Translations under genes and position numbers: made by a program
NCBI GenBank assembly: GCA_964019695.1
Contig: OZ026520.1
Coordinates: 30,786,120 to 30,850,119 of the forward strand
Direction of reading: 5' to 3'
DNA: 64,000 bases
DNA from: Loripinus fragilis
Lineage: Eukaryota > Mollusca > Bivalvia > Lucinida > Lucinidae
Shown: in pieces, positions 55,135-64,000 of the stretch
Position numbering within the stretch: the first letter of the stretch is position 1
How the letters are laid out: each line of letters begins with the position of its first letter
The notes under the pieces: model-generated
Databases searched by the model: none
What the model saw: only the letters and a program-made list of their open reading frames with translations
Told to the model about the DNA's origin: nothing

Positions 55135-55332
55135 GACCTCGTACGGTAGAAAAATAAGTTTATATCTGCCTTATTACAGCATTAACCAAGTCAGTTGATG
55201 TCAAGAGATTTTAAGACATTGATTAGTGATTATCTTAGCAGCGAGGGCATGTGTCTACAGTCATCAGAATTTACATAATATAAAGATGTTTGTTGGGGTT
55301 GTGTTGTTGAAAAAGTAAGAAAGCAGTCCTAA
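55135..55332 (+). other. AASS 3' untranslated region, proximal part
   Basis: Non-coding sequence right after the TGA. No AATAAA before the TIR element that begins at 55333, so the transcript probably extends into or beyond that element. The extent is an inference. Confidence 0.5.
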
Positions 55333-55761
55333 GGCCAGAATTTTTTATTAGTTGATTTACGAAACCTCCTACTGTAATTTTCCGGAAAGGAGGAAAAAAA
55401 TAAAATTTTATTTCTAAAAAAAATTTCTTTATTTTATCCGCCGACTCTAAATATTAATTGTTTGATTGAAAAAAATAATATTTTTTTGAGGTTCTTTCTG
55501 TGCATTTTTGAGAGTGACACTGTTAAAGTGATTGTCCTGTCCAGATTTTTAGGAAAATGATGAAATATTTAAAGATTACCTTACTAGTTTTACTGTTTTT
55601 CTGGAGATATTAAAGAAAAAAAAAGCTCTGAAAAAAAAAAAAAAAAAAAAGCAGAGCTTTTTTATTTATTTTTTTCGTCCCCCCCCCCCCCCCCCCCCCC
55701 CTCCCCGACCCTAGATCTGAAAAAAAATTCACGTAAATCAACTATTAAAAAAAATCTGGCC
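55333..55761. mobile_element. TIR element with A-run and 22-C run in the 3' region of AASS
   Basis: Left GGCCAGAATTTTTTATTAGT (continuing TGATTTACG) is mirrored at the right by CGTAAATCAACTATT...TCTGGCC, about 29 bases with few mismatches. The interior has the hairpin GCTCTG-A(n)-CAGAGC and a run of about 22 C at 55680-55701. Confidence 0.8.
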
Positions 55762-55865
55762 TAAATAGAAAGGATAGATTTGGATTTAGGTCTCTGGAGA
55801 TTTCATCCATCCTGAAGAATCTCATCTCACATACATTCATCTGTCAAAACAATGCAATAAAATAA

Positions 55866-56132
55866 TTTTTGATCAAAAAAGTTTGTAATCAAATAATATA
55901 GTTCCTGATCAAAGAAATAATTCCTGATCAAGCAAAATCGTTTTTGATCAAATAATATAGCTGATGATCAAATAAAATTGTTCCTGATCTGATAAACAAA
56001 ATAGTCCCAGATCAAATAAACTAGTTCCTGATCAAATAAAATAGTTCCTGACCAAAAAAAAAAGGTTCTAGGTCAAATAAAATAGTTCCTTGTCAAACAA
56101 AGTAGTTCCAGAGCAAACAAAATAGTTGCAGA
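55866..56132. repeat. ~20-bp minisatellite with repeated AATAAA
   Basis: About a dozen imperfect units of ATAGTTCCTGATCAAATAAA. AATAAA hexamers occur at 55971, 56015, 56035 and 56076, with another just before the array at 55856. They could serve as alternative AASS polyadenylation signals. Confidence 0.85.
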
Positions 56133-56330
56133 AGAGCAGTTTGTTTATGGACCACATGTTTGCTTTCTTCGACAAATTGCTTATGATTAGCATGCACTGA
56201 TTAAAAGAGTCCAAGCTATGAATGGAAGAGTCTCTTTTAAAGGCAAATATTTTGAGGGTAAAATAGGGCAAAACACAGTCCCTGTGAGCCTTGTTTGAAG
56301 TGATGGATGTTTATCAATCCTTATTCTGCC

Positions 56331-56336
56331 AATAAA
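56331..56336 (+). terminator. Candidate AASS poly(A) signal AATAAA
   Basis: AATAAA followed by a GT-rich stretch (GTTTTGTCCTGAAAATGTTG), a good context for cleavage about 1.2 kb after the stop codon. The upstream minisatellite hexamers are competing candidates; transcript ends would decide. Confidence 0.35.
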
Positions 56337-56539
56337 GTTTTGTCCTGAAAATGTTGTCTGCTTTTATGTCTGCTGCATATATTCAAATGCATTTAGACTA
56401 TTTTAATCATGGAAGCAAACACTACAAACCTAAAGGAGCAGTCTGATCTGGATCCATATTGTTTGCAATATAGGCTAGTGCAAAAGTAGATAAGTACGCA
56501 GACAACAATCATCAAAAATGGCGGGAAAAGGGTTAACTT

Positions 56540-57165
56540 TGAGATCCTTTAAATTTATGACCTATTAATGCATAGCATGTAATACCCAATTTATAGAATG
56601 TAGAAATTGCTCAACGCACACAATGTTAGAATCTCTCAATACTGAGAAACTCAGAATCTCTAAATGAATAGCCTTTAGTAAGAGAGTATCCTGTTGTCAT
56701 GGGTGAAAGTTTTCAGGAGTATTTCTTAATTCAGGATTTTGAGGTTGACTTTCCATAGAAAGTCAACCTAAAAATCTTGAATTAAGCAGATTTATTTTCT
56801 GATTTATTTTCAGTTAATCTAAAGACAGTTTACCATTTAAGCTTGAAGTTGTAAATATTTAATAGTCATACTGCATATTCAGGTTTTTTGGAAAGTTTCA
56901 ACTTTCACTCATGTGAACAACACTCTGCTCATGCTGTATATATTTATTGAGATTTTTTTTATTTGTGCATGAAAACGTACATGGTGGATACTCATTGGAT
57001 TGGTCTTCAGAATAGGACTTCAATAGGTACACCAACATACAGTAGAATCTCATTTCTAATGTTGATTTTTCAAAATAATTGCTTATTGGAAATGAATTTG
57101 GGACAAACTGGATTCAGATACATGTAAAAGAACATATTCATGAACAATTTTAAATAACTGTCTGT
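56540..57165. other. Intergenic sequence with a small hairpin
   Basis: A 24-base-arm hairpin lies at about 56728-56785 (CTTAATTCAGGATTTTGAGG ... CTAAAAATCTTGAATTAAG). Nothing else recognised. Confidence 0.4.
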
Positions 57166-57573
57166 AAAACGTACGTTTTTGGTGCGTAAAAGAAACATCT
57201 CAGTGAGACGTTTCTTTTACGCCCAAAAACACATGTTTGAAAGGAAAACACTTCTAATCACCATTTTGGGAGTATTATATTTTATGTCTATACCCAATAA
57301 TTCCAACTTTCAATTCGTAGAAATAAATTCCCTAGTCCTTAGGACGTTAAATTTAGAAGATTCTACAGTATGAGGCAGCATATGAGATTTTGGTACTTAT
57401 TTCATAGACGCGTAGCAAAGGCCCAGACGTACAAGCCTGCGCATCAAGGCACAGTCTCACCAGAGCCTTTGCTGTTGGCACACACAAGGTGTGGGTTAAG
57501 ATGAAAACTCAGACTAAAATTTGGATTTCTAACCCCATTAGATACACCAAGATGGACTTTTAAAGGAGGCTTT

Positions 57574-57826
57574 ACAGTAAAATATGTGTATAAGGGCAAC
57601 TCTCAAAAAGACCAAAAATTTGTTTTCAAGACCAATTATCGCTTAATGAAGGTCGAAAGTATTGCAGAATGCTCCACTTTAATCACTTAATGAAGGTCGA
57701 AAGTATTGCAGAATGCTCCACTTGGAGCATTCTGCAATACTTTTAACCTCTATTAAGCGACCAATTGTTATAAAGATCTTTGTTTTGTGTATTTTTGAGT
57801 GGGGGTTTTACACAGGTTTTACTGTA
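57574..57826. mobile_element. MITE family 11 (TACAGTAAAA...CACAGGTTTTACTGTA) with internal duplication
   Basis: TIRs ACAGTAAAATATGTGTATAA / TTTTACACAGGTTTTACTGT. A ~40-base piece ending GTATTGCAGAATGCTCCACTT is duplicated at about 57640-57680 and 57684-57723. The core is an AGTATTGCAGAATGCTCC / GGAGCATTCTGCAATACT hairpin. Confidence 0.75.
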
Positions 57827-58173
57827 TGTGATAAGTATGAAAATCTCAATAAACTGAAGAAATATATTTTTATTTTTGCTCGAAAAATGTGTCTATTTGA
57901 AGATATTATGTGTGTTAGGTTTGATGAGTTTATTATAGAAAATGTTATATACTATGTGATAAGATGTCATGGGTAGCTAGATAGATCAAAGTAGATGCTT
58001 TAATACTCATTTGAAAGGCCTCATTGAGGCAATGCAAGTAGTAATTAGAATCAAAGCATGTTTTCATTGTAATATATGAAATATTTCGTCATTCTTGTTT
58101 GAAAACCTCCATTTTGTCTAGTTTCACTCATAATTTTGCTATAAGATAGAGAGTTATCCTCCAATACAATTAA

Positions 58174-58842
58174 AAGGGGACGGCAACATCGAAAGCATGT
58201 GAGTCTAACATGCAAGCCCCTATTAAACCATTCAGTCTACCTAAACCCGATCAAAATCGGATATAAAATAAGAAAGAGCAATTCGAAAATCAAAATGCCG
58301 ACTTCTATTAAGACAATGGGGAGTGCAGTGGCTCAGTGGTAGAATGCTTGTCTCGGGGTTGCGAGTTCGAGCCTTACTGGCATCACTGTGTTCTGTCCTT
58401 GAGCAAGACACATTAATTCCATCCAGGAAGACCCATCCCAACATAACTGAAAAATGGTTGACTGGGATGTAAAGAATCAAATCAAACAAACAAACTATTA
58501 AGCCAATAGAGGCCGCCATTTCGAATATTTAGTTAACTTCCTGTAAATTTTAAAAAGCCAATAAAATCCCCGATCCCATTGCAAACTGTCCAGATTTTTT
58601 TCAAAATCATCTATTTTCAACAGAGGAATCAATAAAAATGCAAACAAAGTTAAGATGAATAGCAGGAAACTATATTGTGTTTATGCATATTTAATTAGGG
58701 CTGCGTCACACAGCCTAAAAATGGCTTCCCTCTATTGCTTTCTACCATACTAACATCTTGTTTGGTTTGTGGCAGATTACATGATTTAATAATGGCTTGC
58801 ATTTCAGATTCACTTGCTTTTATTGTTACCATCCCCTTTAAA
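58174..58842. mobile_element. TIR element (AAGGGGACGGCAAC), second copy with nested SINE
   Basis: AAAGGGGACGGCAACATCG to ATTGTTACCATCCCCTTTAA. A family A SINE (58313-58494) splits it. Both copies share TTTATGCATATTTAATTAGG-like sequence near the right end. Confidence 0.72.
58313..58494 (+). mobile_element. SINE family A nested in a TIR element
   Basis: Sense copy flanked by CTATTAAG at 58305-58312 and 58495-58502 (the match extends to 13 bases with one mismatch). It splits the 58174-58842 element. Confidence 0.82.
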
Positions 58843-59021
58843 TGAATATAGAACTATCTAGGAAATAGGATTTAGATTCTAGGAAAACTCCGTATCATAC
58901 CTGTATGTTTGGCCTGGAATGACAATCCTTAAACTCTTGTCCATACTTGTAAACTCTGGAGCCAACTTGTAAGTTGGGAAGAAGAGACAGACAATCCTAA
59001 TATTCTAAATGCTACCTCAGG

Positions 59022-59165
59022 CCTTTAGATAAAGGTGCATGATTATAAAAATTTATTTCTCAATGTATATATGTTGTGGGTACTCAAAAGAACTATCTCA
59101 ATGAGCACCCAAAACAAATGTTTAAACTGGTGGATAAGAAAAAAATTCAATTTTACTCGCAAATT
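59022..59165 (+). mobile_element. Palindromic MITE family 2, reduced copy downstream of AASS
   Basis: Starts AGGCCTTTAGATAAAGGTGC and has the GGGTACTCAAAAGAACTATC arm, with the second arm shortened. A related hairpin (TTTTGGTGCGTAAAAGAAAC / GTTTCTTTTACGCCCAAAAA) lies at about 57173-57235. Confidence 0.65.
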
Positions 59166-59991
59166 TGCTACTTGTTAAATTGATCTTGATTTTTGGAGTT
59201 GTTTTCAGTAGATAAAATGAAGTACACAATACCTTAACCTTTTCCCCGCCAGTCACAACTTTTGTCATCTGCCCCTCTTGTCAGCTTATGTTTAATGTAG
59301 CCGATATTGCAAACAATATGGACCCAGATCAGACTGCTCCCTTGGGAGCAGTCTGATCAGGGTTCATATTGTTTGCTTCCATGATGTAATCTAGTCTGAA
59401 GTGTGCTTGAATATATGCAGCAGATGTAAAAAAGCAGACAACATTTTCAGAACAAAAAATATTGGCAGGATATGGGTTAAAGTCTCATTGCGAGAAAATC
59501 TGTTTTTTGTGTTTCCGACCAAGCAAGACTAAAACTAGTCTGCTCAGCTACAGAGACTAGCACAATATTGCAGTTTTGTGTGTAGTAAGCTAAGCTGTTA
59601 AACTTTCTAGAGAGGGACTGACAATTTAAAGGCTCTGATCAGACTGTGCAGATGGGCAGACTGACCTGTGTTTTATTTGCTGTTTGCATGCAACAAAGAC
59701 AGGTTTTTATCAAGTCAAAGACCAAATGATTCTATACATGTTGTTTGCTAATTGACTTACATTGTTTCTTTTCTTTTGGCAGCAAGTCATTATATAACAA
59801 ATAAGCGAGTTTTATATGTACATTGTACCTCAGTGCGAGAAAACCTGTCTTAAGGGTTTTCAATCCCACTCAAATTAGTCTGCTCAGCTTATATAGACTA
59901 GTCAGAGTCTTGAAATTTTGAATGGAGCAAATGTAGCTATCATAAAACTAAAAAGCAAAAACAATGCTGTTAATTAAACATCAATCTGGCC

Positions 59992-60197
59992 CCGAGGTTA
60001 TAAAACTTTTTCATGCTCAATTCAACTGAACATAAAATGAATCCTGCTTATAAATGTTAAAATGCCAACAAATATTGGCATTTTAACATCTTTTAGTAGG
60101 ATAAATACAAAATCTATATTTTTCAGCACTTAAGATTTTATGAACAGTTGAAATTTCAAGTTGGAATTGAGCATGAAAAAGTTGTTTAACTCTAGGG
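59992..60197. mobile_element. Foldback family 10 copy
   Basis: GAGGTTATAAAACTTTTTCA to GAGCATGAAAAAGTTGTTTA, with a GTTAAAATGCCAACAAATAT / TTGGCATTTTAAC core. Confidence 0.72.
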
Positions 60198-60532
60198 CCA
60201 GATGTGCATGCTAGTCTGCATATTTATTGTTGTTATTGATAAAAAATCAGGCTTTTTAACGACATGGCTCGAATCATTTTTTTGAGAGGATTTGGGAGGG
60301 GTTAAGACAAGGAAGATCCAGATGAGCCCTGTATGGATTCACAGGCTTATCTAGGCCTTTCATGTACCAATGCTGAATGGGCTCTTTTTTATGTTCTTAA
60401 TTTGAGCAATTTGTAACTGTGGTGTTCGTCTTGAAAGGAAGAAATAATTAACTACCTCCTATGCCTATAGAAGATAGGTTCTCACCTTGAGGGTAAGAAT
60501 TAGAACATGGAACTCGACAAACCTGGCCAGAA

Positions 60533-60765
60533 GGTTATGAAACTTTTTACATGCTCAACCCAGCTGGGCACGAAATTTATCCTGCTCATAAATGTTAAAA
60601 TGCCAACAATTGTTGGCATTTTAACATTTATCAGCATGATAAATACAACATCTGAGAGACTTACAGAATGAAACTTCTTCATTTGTCGGTATTTTAGTTT
60701 TTATGAGCAGTTGAAATTTCGTGCTCAGTTGAGTTGAGCATGAAAAAAGTTTTATACCCGCATGG
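60533..60765. mobile_element. Foldback family 10 copy
   Basis: GGTTATGAAACTTTTTACAT to GAGCATGAAAAAAGTTTTAT, with a perfect TGCCAACAATTGTTGGCA core. Two copies within 800 bases downstream of AASS. Confidence 0.72.
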
Positions 60766-60903
60766 TCTGATCCCTGGTTTTGATTATTACTCTTTGTCTT
60801 TCAGGGACACTCATATTGTATTCTTATATACTCAGGCAAATAATTGTTCAAGACAAATCATACTCAAGCCAGTACATGAGATTTTGGTACTTGTACCATA
60901 TAT

Positions 60904-61141
60904 CGGCCTGGACGCGAGAAAACCTGTCTTCGAGGTTTCCGACAAAGTGAGATTCAAACCAGTCTCCTCAGCTACAGAGACTAGCTAGAAAATTGAAATT
61001 TTGCTTGAAGCAAGTCTAGATATGATAGTTTCCAATTAGCGTATAACAAAGGCCCTGATCAGACTGAGTGTATGCGCAGGCTGGTCTGCCCCTTTGTTGT
61101 TTGCAAACCCCCGAAGACAGGTTTTCTCGCGGTGAGGCCCA
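60904..61141. mobile_element. MITE family 5, full copy downstream of AASS
   Basis: TIRs GGCCTGGACGCGAGAAAACC and GGTTTTCTCGCGGTGAGGCC, with ATATA flanks. Further copies lie at about 59489-59710 and, partially, 59826-59935. A frame at 60734-60988 crosses this element and is not a gene. Confidence 0.78.
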
Positions 61142-61313
61142 TATATGTAACGTCACTCTTTAGTTCCTTGCATGCTGGGTAATTTTTCATGCATTTGTTG
61201 ATGACCGTCGAATTTTTTGCATACTTAGCTTTCTCAAAAACTTCTTTCAGGAAGACTACCAGAGTGTCAAAAAGGTTGGATCCAGATCAAGACTGACATT
61301 CTGTAGAAGACAC

Positions 61314-61524
61314 TACAGTAAAACCTGTGTAAAATAGCCACTGTCAAAAAGACCGAAAATTGGTCTCCAAGACCAATTATCCCTTAATGCAGGTCAAAAG
61401 TATTGCAGAATGCTCCTCTTGGAGCATTCTGCAATACTTTTGACCTTCATTAAGCTACCTTTTGTCATTAAGATCTTTGTTTTGTCTATTTTTGAGTGGC
61501 CATTTTACACAGGTTTTTCTGTAG
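61314..61524. mobile_element. MITE family 11 copy
   Basis: TACAGTAAAACCTGTGTAAA to TTTACACAGGTTTTTCTGTA, with the same perfect AGTATTGCAGAATGCTCC hairpin core, without the duplication seen in the other copy. Confidence 0.8.
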
Positions 61525-61589
61525 TAGGCAGAGTTAAATTGCATGTTAAAATTAAATTGATTTAAGCATGTTTAATAAATGCTATTAAA

Positions 61590-63336
61590 TTTTTAGCTCA
61601 CCTGAGCCGAAGGCTCATGGGTGAGCTAATAGTATACCAGTCACTCCGTCGTCCGTCCGTCCGTCCGTCGTCCGTCCGTCCGTCCGTCCGTCCGTCCGTC
61701 AACATTTTCAAACATCTTCTCCTCTGAAACCACTGGGCCAATTAAACTCAAATTTCATATGAAGACTCCTTAGGACACGGGAACAAAAGTTTGTTCAAAT
61801 GGTCCTGGTCACATGACCAAGATGGCCGCCACGCCCATATATGGTAAAAATCCTTTAAAAATCTTCTTCTCCAGAACCAGAAGGCCGATGACCTTGGGAC
61901 TTGGTATGTAGCATTGGGGATGTGGGGCCTACCAAGTTTGTTCAAATGATGATCCTAGGTTGACCTTGACCTACTTAACGTCAAGGTCAAATTTGCTTCC
62001 TAATGCATTTAAATGGGAATTTTTTTGAAAAGTTGATTTTTTGAATACTGTTGAAGCCAAAGTCATTATTCTCACTTGATATGTTTGACGTAATGAGACA
62101 ATGGCTATAAAAAAGTTCCAAAGGTCAAGGTTGACCTTTGACCTTTCAGCTAAGTCGCTTATATTGGAGTCCCATCTATATATTAAATCATAGTTTTCTC
62201 ACAAAGCATTTGCCCAATTTAACTCAAATTTCATGTGAAGACTGCTTATGCTAAGTTAGCCAAAATTTGTACAAAATATTTTGGTCACATGACCAAGATG
62301 GCCGCCATGCCCATATATGGTAAAAACCCTTTGAATATCTTCTTCTCCAGAACCAGAAGACCTGTGACCTTGGGACTTGGTATGTAGCATTGGGGATGTG
62401 GGGCCTACCAAGTTTGTTCAAATGATGATCCTAGGTTGACCTTGACCTACTTTACGTCAAGGTCAAATTTGCTTCGTAATGCATTTAAATAGGATTTTTT
62501 TTTAAAAGTTGATTTTTTGAATACTGATGAAGCCAAAGTCATTATTCTCACTTGATATGTTAAACCTAATGAGACAATGGCTATAAATAAGTTTCAAAGG
62601 TCAAGGTTGACCTTTTACTTTTCAGCCAAGGTCGCTCATATTGGAGTCCCATCAACACATTAAAACATAGTTTCCTCAGAAGCCACTAGGCCAATTGAAC
62701 TCAAATTTCATATGAAGACTCCTCATATTGGGTTAGCCAAAATTTATACCAATTGCACTGGTCACATGGCCAAGATGGCCACTATGCCCATATATGTTAA
62801 AAACCATTTAAATATCTTCTTCTCTGGAACCAAAAGGCCAATGGCCTTGGGACTTGGTATGTAGCATTGTGGATGTAGGCCCTATCCAATTTGTACAAAT
62901 GATGAATCTAGGTTGACCTTGACCTACTTTATAGCAATGTCAAATTTGATTCCTTAATGCATTTATATGGGAAGAATCTTAAAATGTTCATTTTTCTATA
63001 ACTGTTTAGGCCGAAATCATAATACTTGCAAGAAATTTTTAACCTAATGAGACATTGGTTTTATATAAGTACCAAATGTCAAGCTGACCTGTGACCTTTT
63101 TTTCCAAGGCCACACATTTGGACTGCCACATACCTATCTAAACATCTTTTCCTCAGAAATCACTGGGCTGTTTGATGGAGTATTCATTGGATTGTTTAGG
63201 TCACTTGACCAAAATGGCTGCAACCCCAATATGTGGTAAAACAAAATTTGTTTCATTATAAGCTGTAGTTGACCTTGACCTATTTTAACATTATTAAGGA
63301 GATCAGGTGAGCGCCTCAGGACCTTCAGGTCCTCTA
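61590..63336. mobile_element. Helitron-like element with three ~477-base tandem units
   Basis: The left end forms a hairpin TAGCTCACCTGAGCC...CTCATGGGTGAGCTA. The right end reads CAGGTGAGCGCC, then the hairpin AGGACCTTCAGGTCCT, then CTAG before T. Tandem units start near 61710, 62189 and 62665, with a partial fourth near 63140; each includes CAAATTTCATATGAAGACTC and TGACCTTGACCTACTT. The Helitron call is by terminal structure only; no helicase is present. Confidence 0.65.
61645..61700. repeat. (GTCC)n microsatellite
   Basis: About 14 near-perfect GTCC repeats next to the left end of the 61590-63336 element. Confidence 0.92.
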
Positions 63337-63529
63337 GTTGTTATTGTTATGACACTGAATAGTGCTAAGTTTGTTTTGGTATATATATTTGTACATACTG
63401 TAGGATTTTGCCTATTGAACCTTGCTAATTATCAGCCATCACTGTAAGAATTGTTTTTAGACAGCTTCACTATCAGATGGGTATTCTGAGACCATAATGC
63501 ACTGGAATGCAGTCAAATGTAGTTATCAG

Positions 63530-63852
63530 GTACCGGACCGCGTAACGCTTTCGGTAACATGTCTGGCTACAGATGTGTGTCTGATTGCAGATCCAGGGGT
63601 CGCGAGTTTGATCTTGATCCTGTCCCATACTTTCGTGGAGATTGATCATAAAATAATTTCTACGGTCATTCTCCTCCCTTCCGCTGATTCATTCAATAAG
63701 GGTTGTTGTCAGTTACAAGCGAAAGTATGTGCGCGAATTACTGGTGAACCGCTTGTTCAAGCCTGCCCAGGAAAAAGTGTGGATAGGTGAACTGACCATC
63801 CCGCCATGACCATAGCTGGTGACTTGGGACGTAAAGCAACAAAACAAACAAA
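63530..63852 (+). mobile_element. SINE family B with 9-bp target duplication
   Basis: Full copy flanked by AGTTATCAG at 63521-63529 and 63853-63861. Very close to the 42736 copy, so probably young. Confidence 0.86.
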
Positions 63853-64000
63853 AGTTATCAGAAGTTGGGATCATCAACCCCTGTATAAGCGGGCCTATCT
63901 GGTATGCTCCACCCACCTTCACCATAAAGGCATCCAATTCGTCTTATCAATGTTTCTAAGGGACACCACTCCAAGCTACTTGAGGGACATGACATTATGA

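Noticed and set aside
53479..54491. Host gene encoding a reverse transcriptase or PHD-finger protein
   Set aside because: Two or more frameshifts, missing N-terminal domains and no splice structure; it is a dead LINE fragment in an intron.
55680..55701. Poly-C run as an assembly gap or scaffold join
   Set aside because: It lies inside an element with matching TIRs on both sides, so the region is continuous; only the exact run length is doubtful.
60734..60988. Second host gene downstream of AASS
   Set aside because: The frame runs through a family 10 foldback end and a family 5 MITE; the peptide end (KVRFKPVSSATETS) recurs from other copies of that MITE.

Overview
This window is animal nuclear DNA, most likely from a bivalve mollusc. 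The reasons are one conserved metabolic gene split into small GT-AG exons across more than 53 kb, AT-rich introns saturated with short TIR elements, tRNA-derived SINEs with CAAA-type tails, tandem TGACCTTGACC/GTCCGTCC repeat blocks of a kind common in bivalve genomes, a Penelope-like GIY-YIG fragment and a non-LTR retrotransposon remnant. The bivalve call is an inference from repeat style and protein similarity; I cannot name the species.

The only host gene I can support is AASS, the bifunctional alpha-aminoadipic semialdehyde synthase (lysine-ketoglutarate reductase fused to saccharopine dehydrogenase), on the + strand. Nineteen exons from 1391 to 55134 join in frame through 18 GT-AG introns into 798 codons plus a TGA stop. 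They cover the family from about residue 130 to the C-terminus. The mitochondrial leader and first part of the reductase domain lie upstream of base 1. Exons 1-7 encode the reductase half, exon 8 carries the linker and the Rossmann GAGYVAGP loop that opens the dehydrogenase half, and exons 9-19 complete that half. Together the two activities would turn lysine plus 2-oxoglutarate into glutamate and alpha-aminoadipic semialdehyde.

Almost everything else is mobile DNA. From 1 to 10.8 kb there are MITEs, SINEs, a 1.18-kb hAT element with an exact 8-bp target duplication and a CAGGGGAC-ended element. From 10.9 to 13.8 kb there is a 2.9-kb TIR element in a TA site. From 14 to 22.9 kb there are nested MITEs, a 603-bp element with perfect 33-bp TIRs, and a Penelope-like fragment flanked by a 17-bp duplication. 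From 23 to 32.9 kb there are foldback elements and SINEs. From 33.1 to 38.2 kb there is a nested stack of tandem-repeat elements, one inserted Helitron-style between A and T. From 39 to 55 kb there are an internally deleted Tc1-like element, several SINEs with clear target duplications and a decayed reverse transcriptase. From 55.1 to 64 kb, downstream of the stop codon, there are a TIR element with a 22-C run, a minisatellite rich in AATAAA, more foldback elements, a 1.75-kb tandem-repeat element and a SINE. I see no second host gene in this last part.

The most interesting single observation is a SINE inserted at +4 of the first intron donor, whose target duplication copied the exon/intron junction itself. 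More generally, mobile elements sit within tens of bases of many AASS splice junctions. I found no CRISPR array, operon, canonical tRNA or rRNA gene, or viral sequence.
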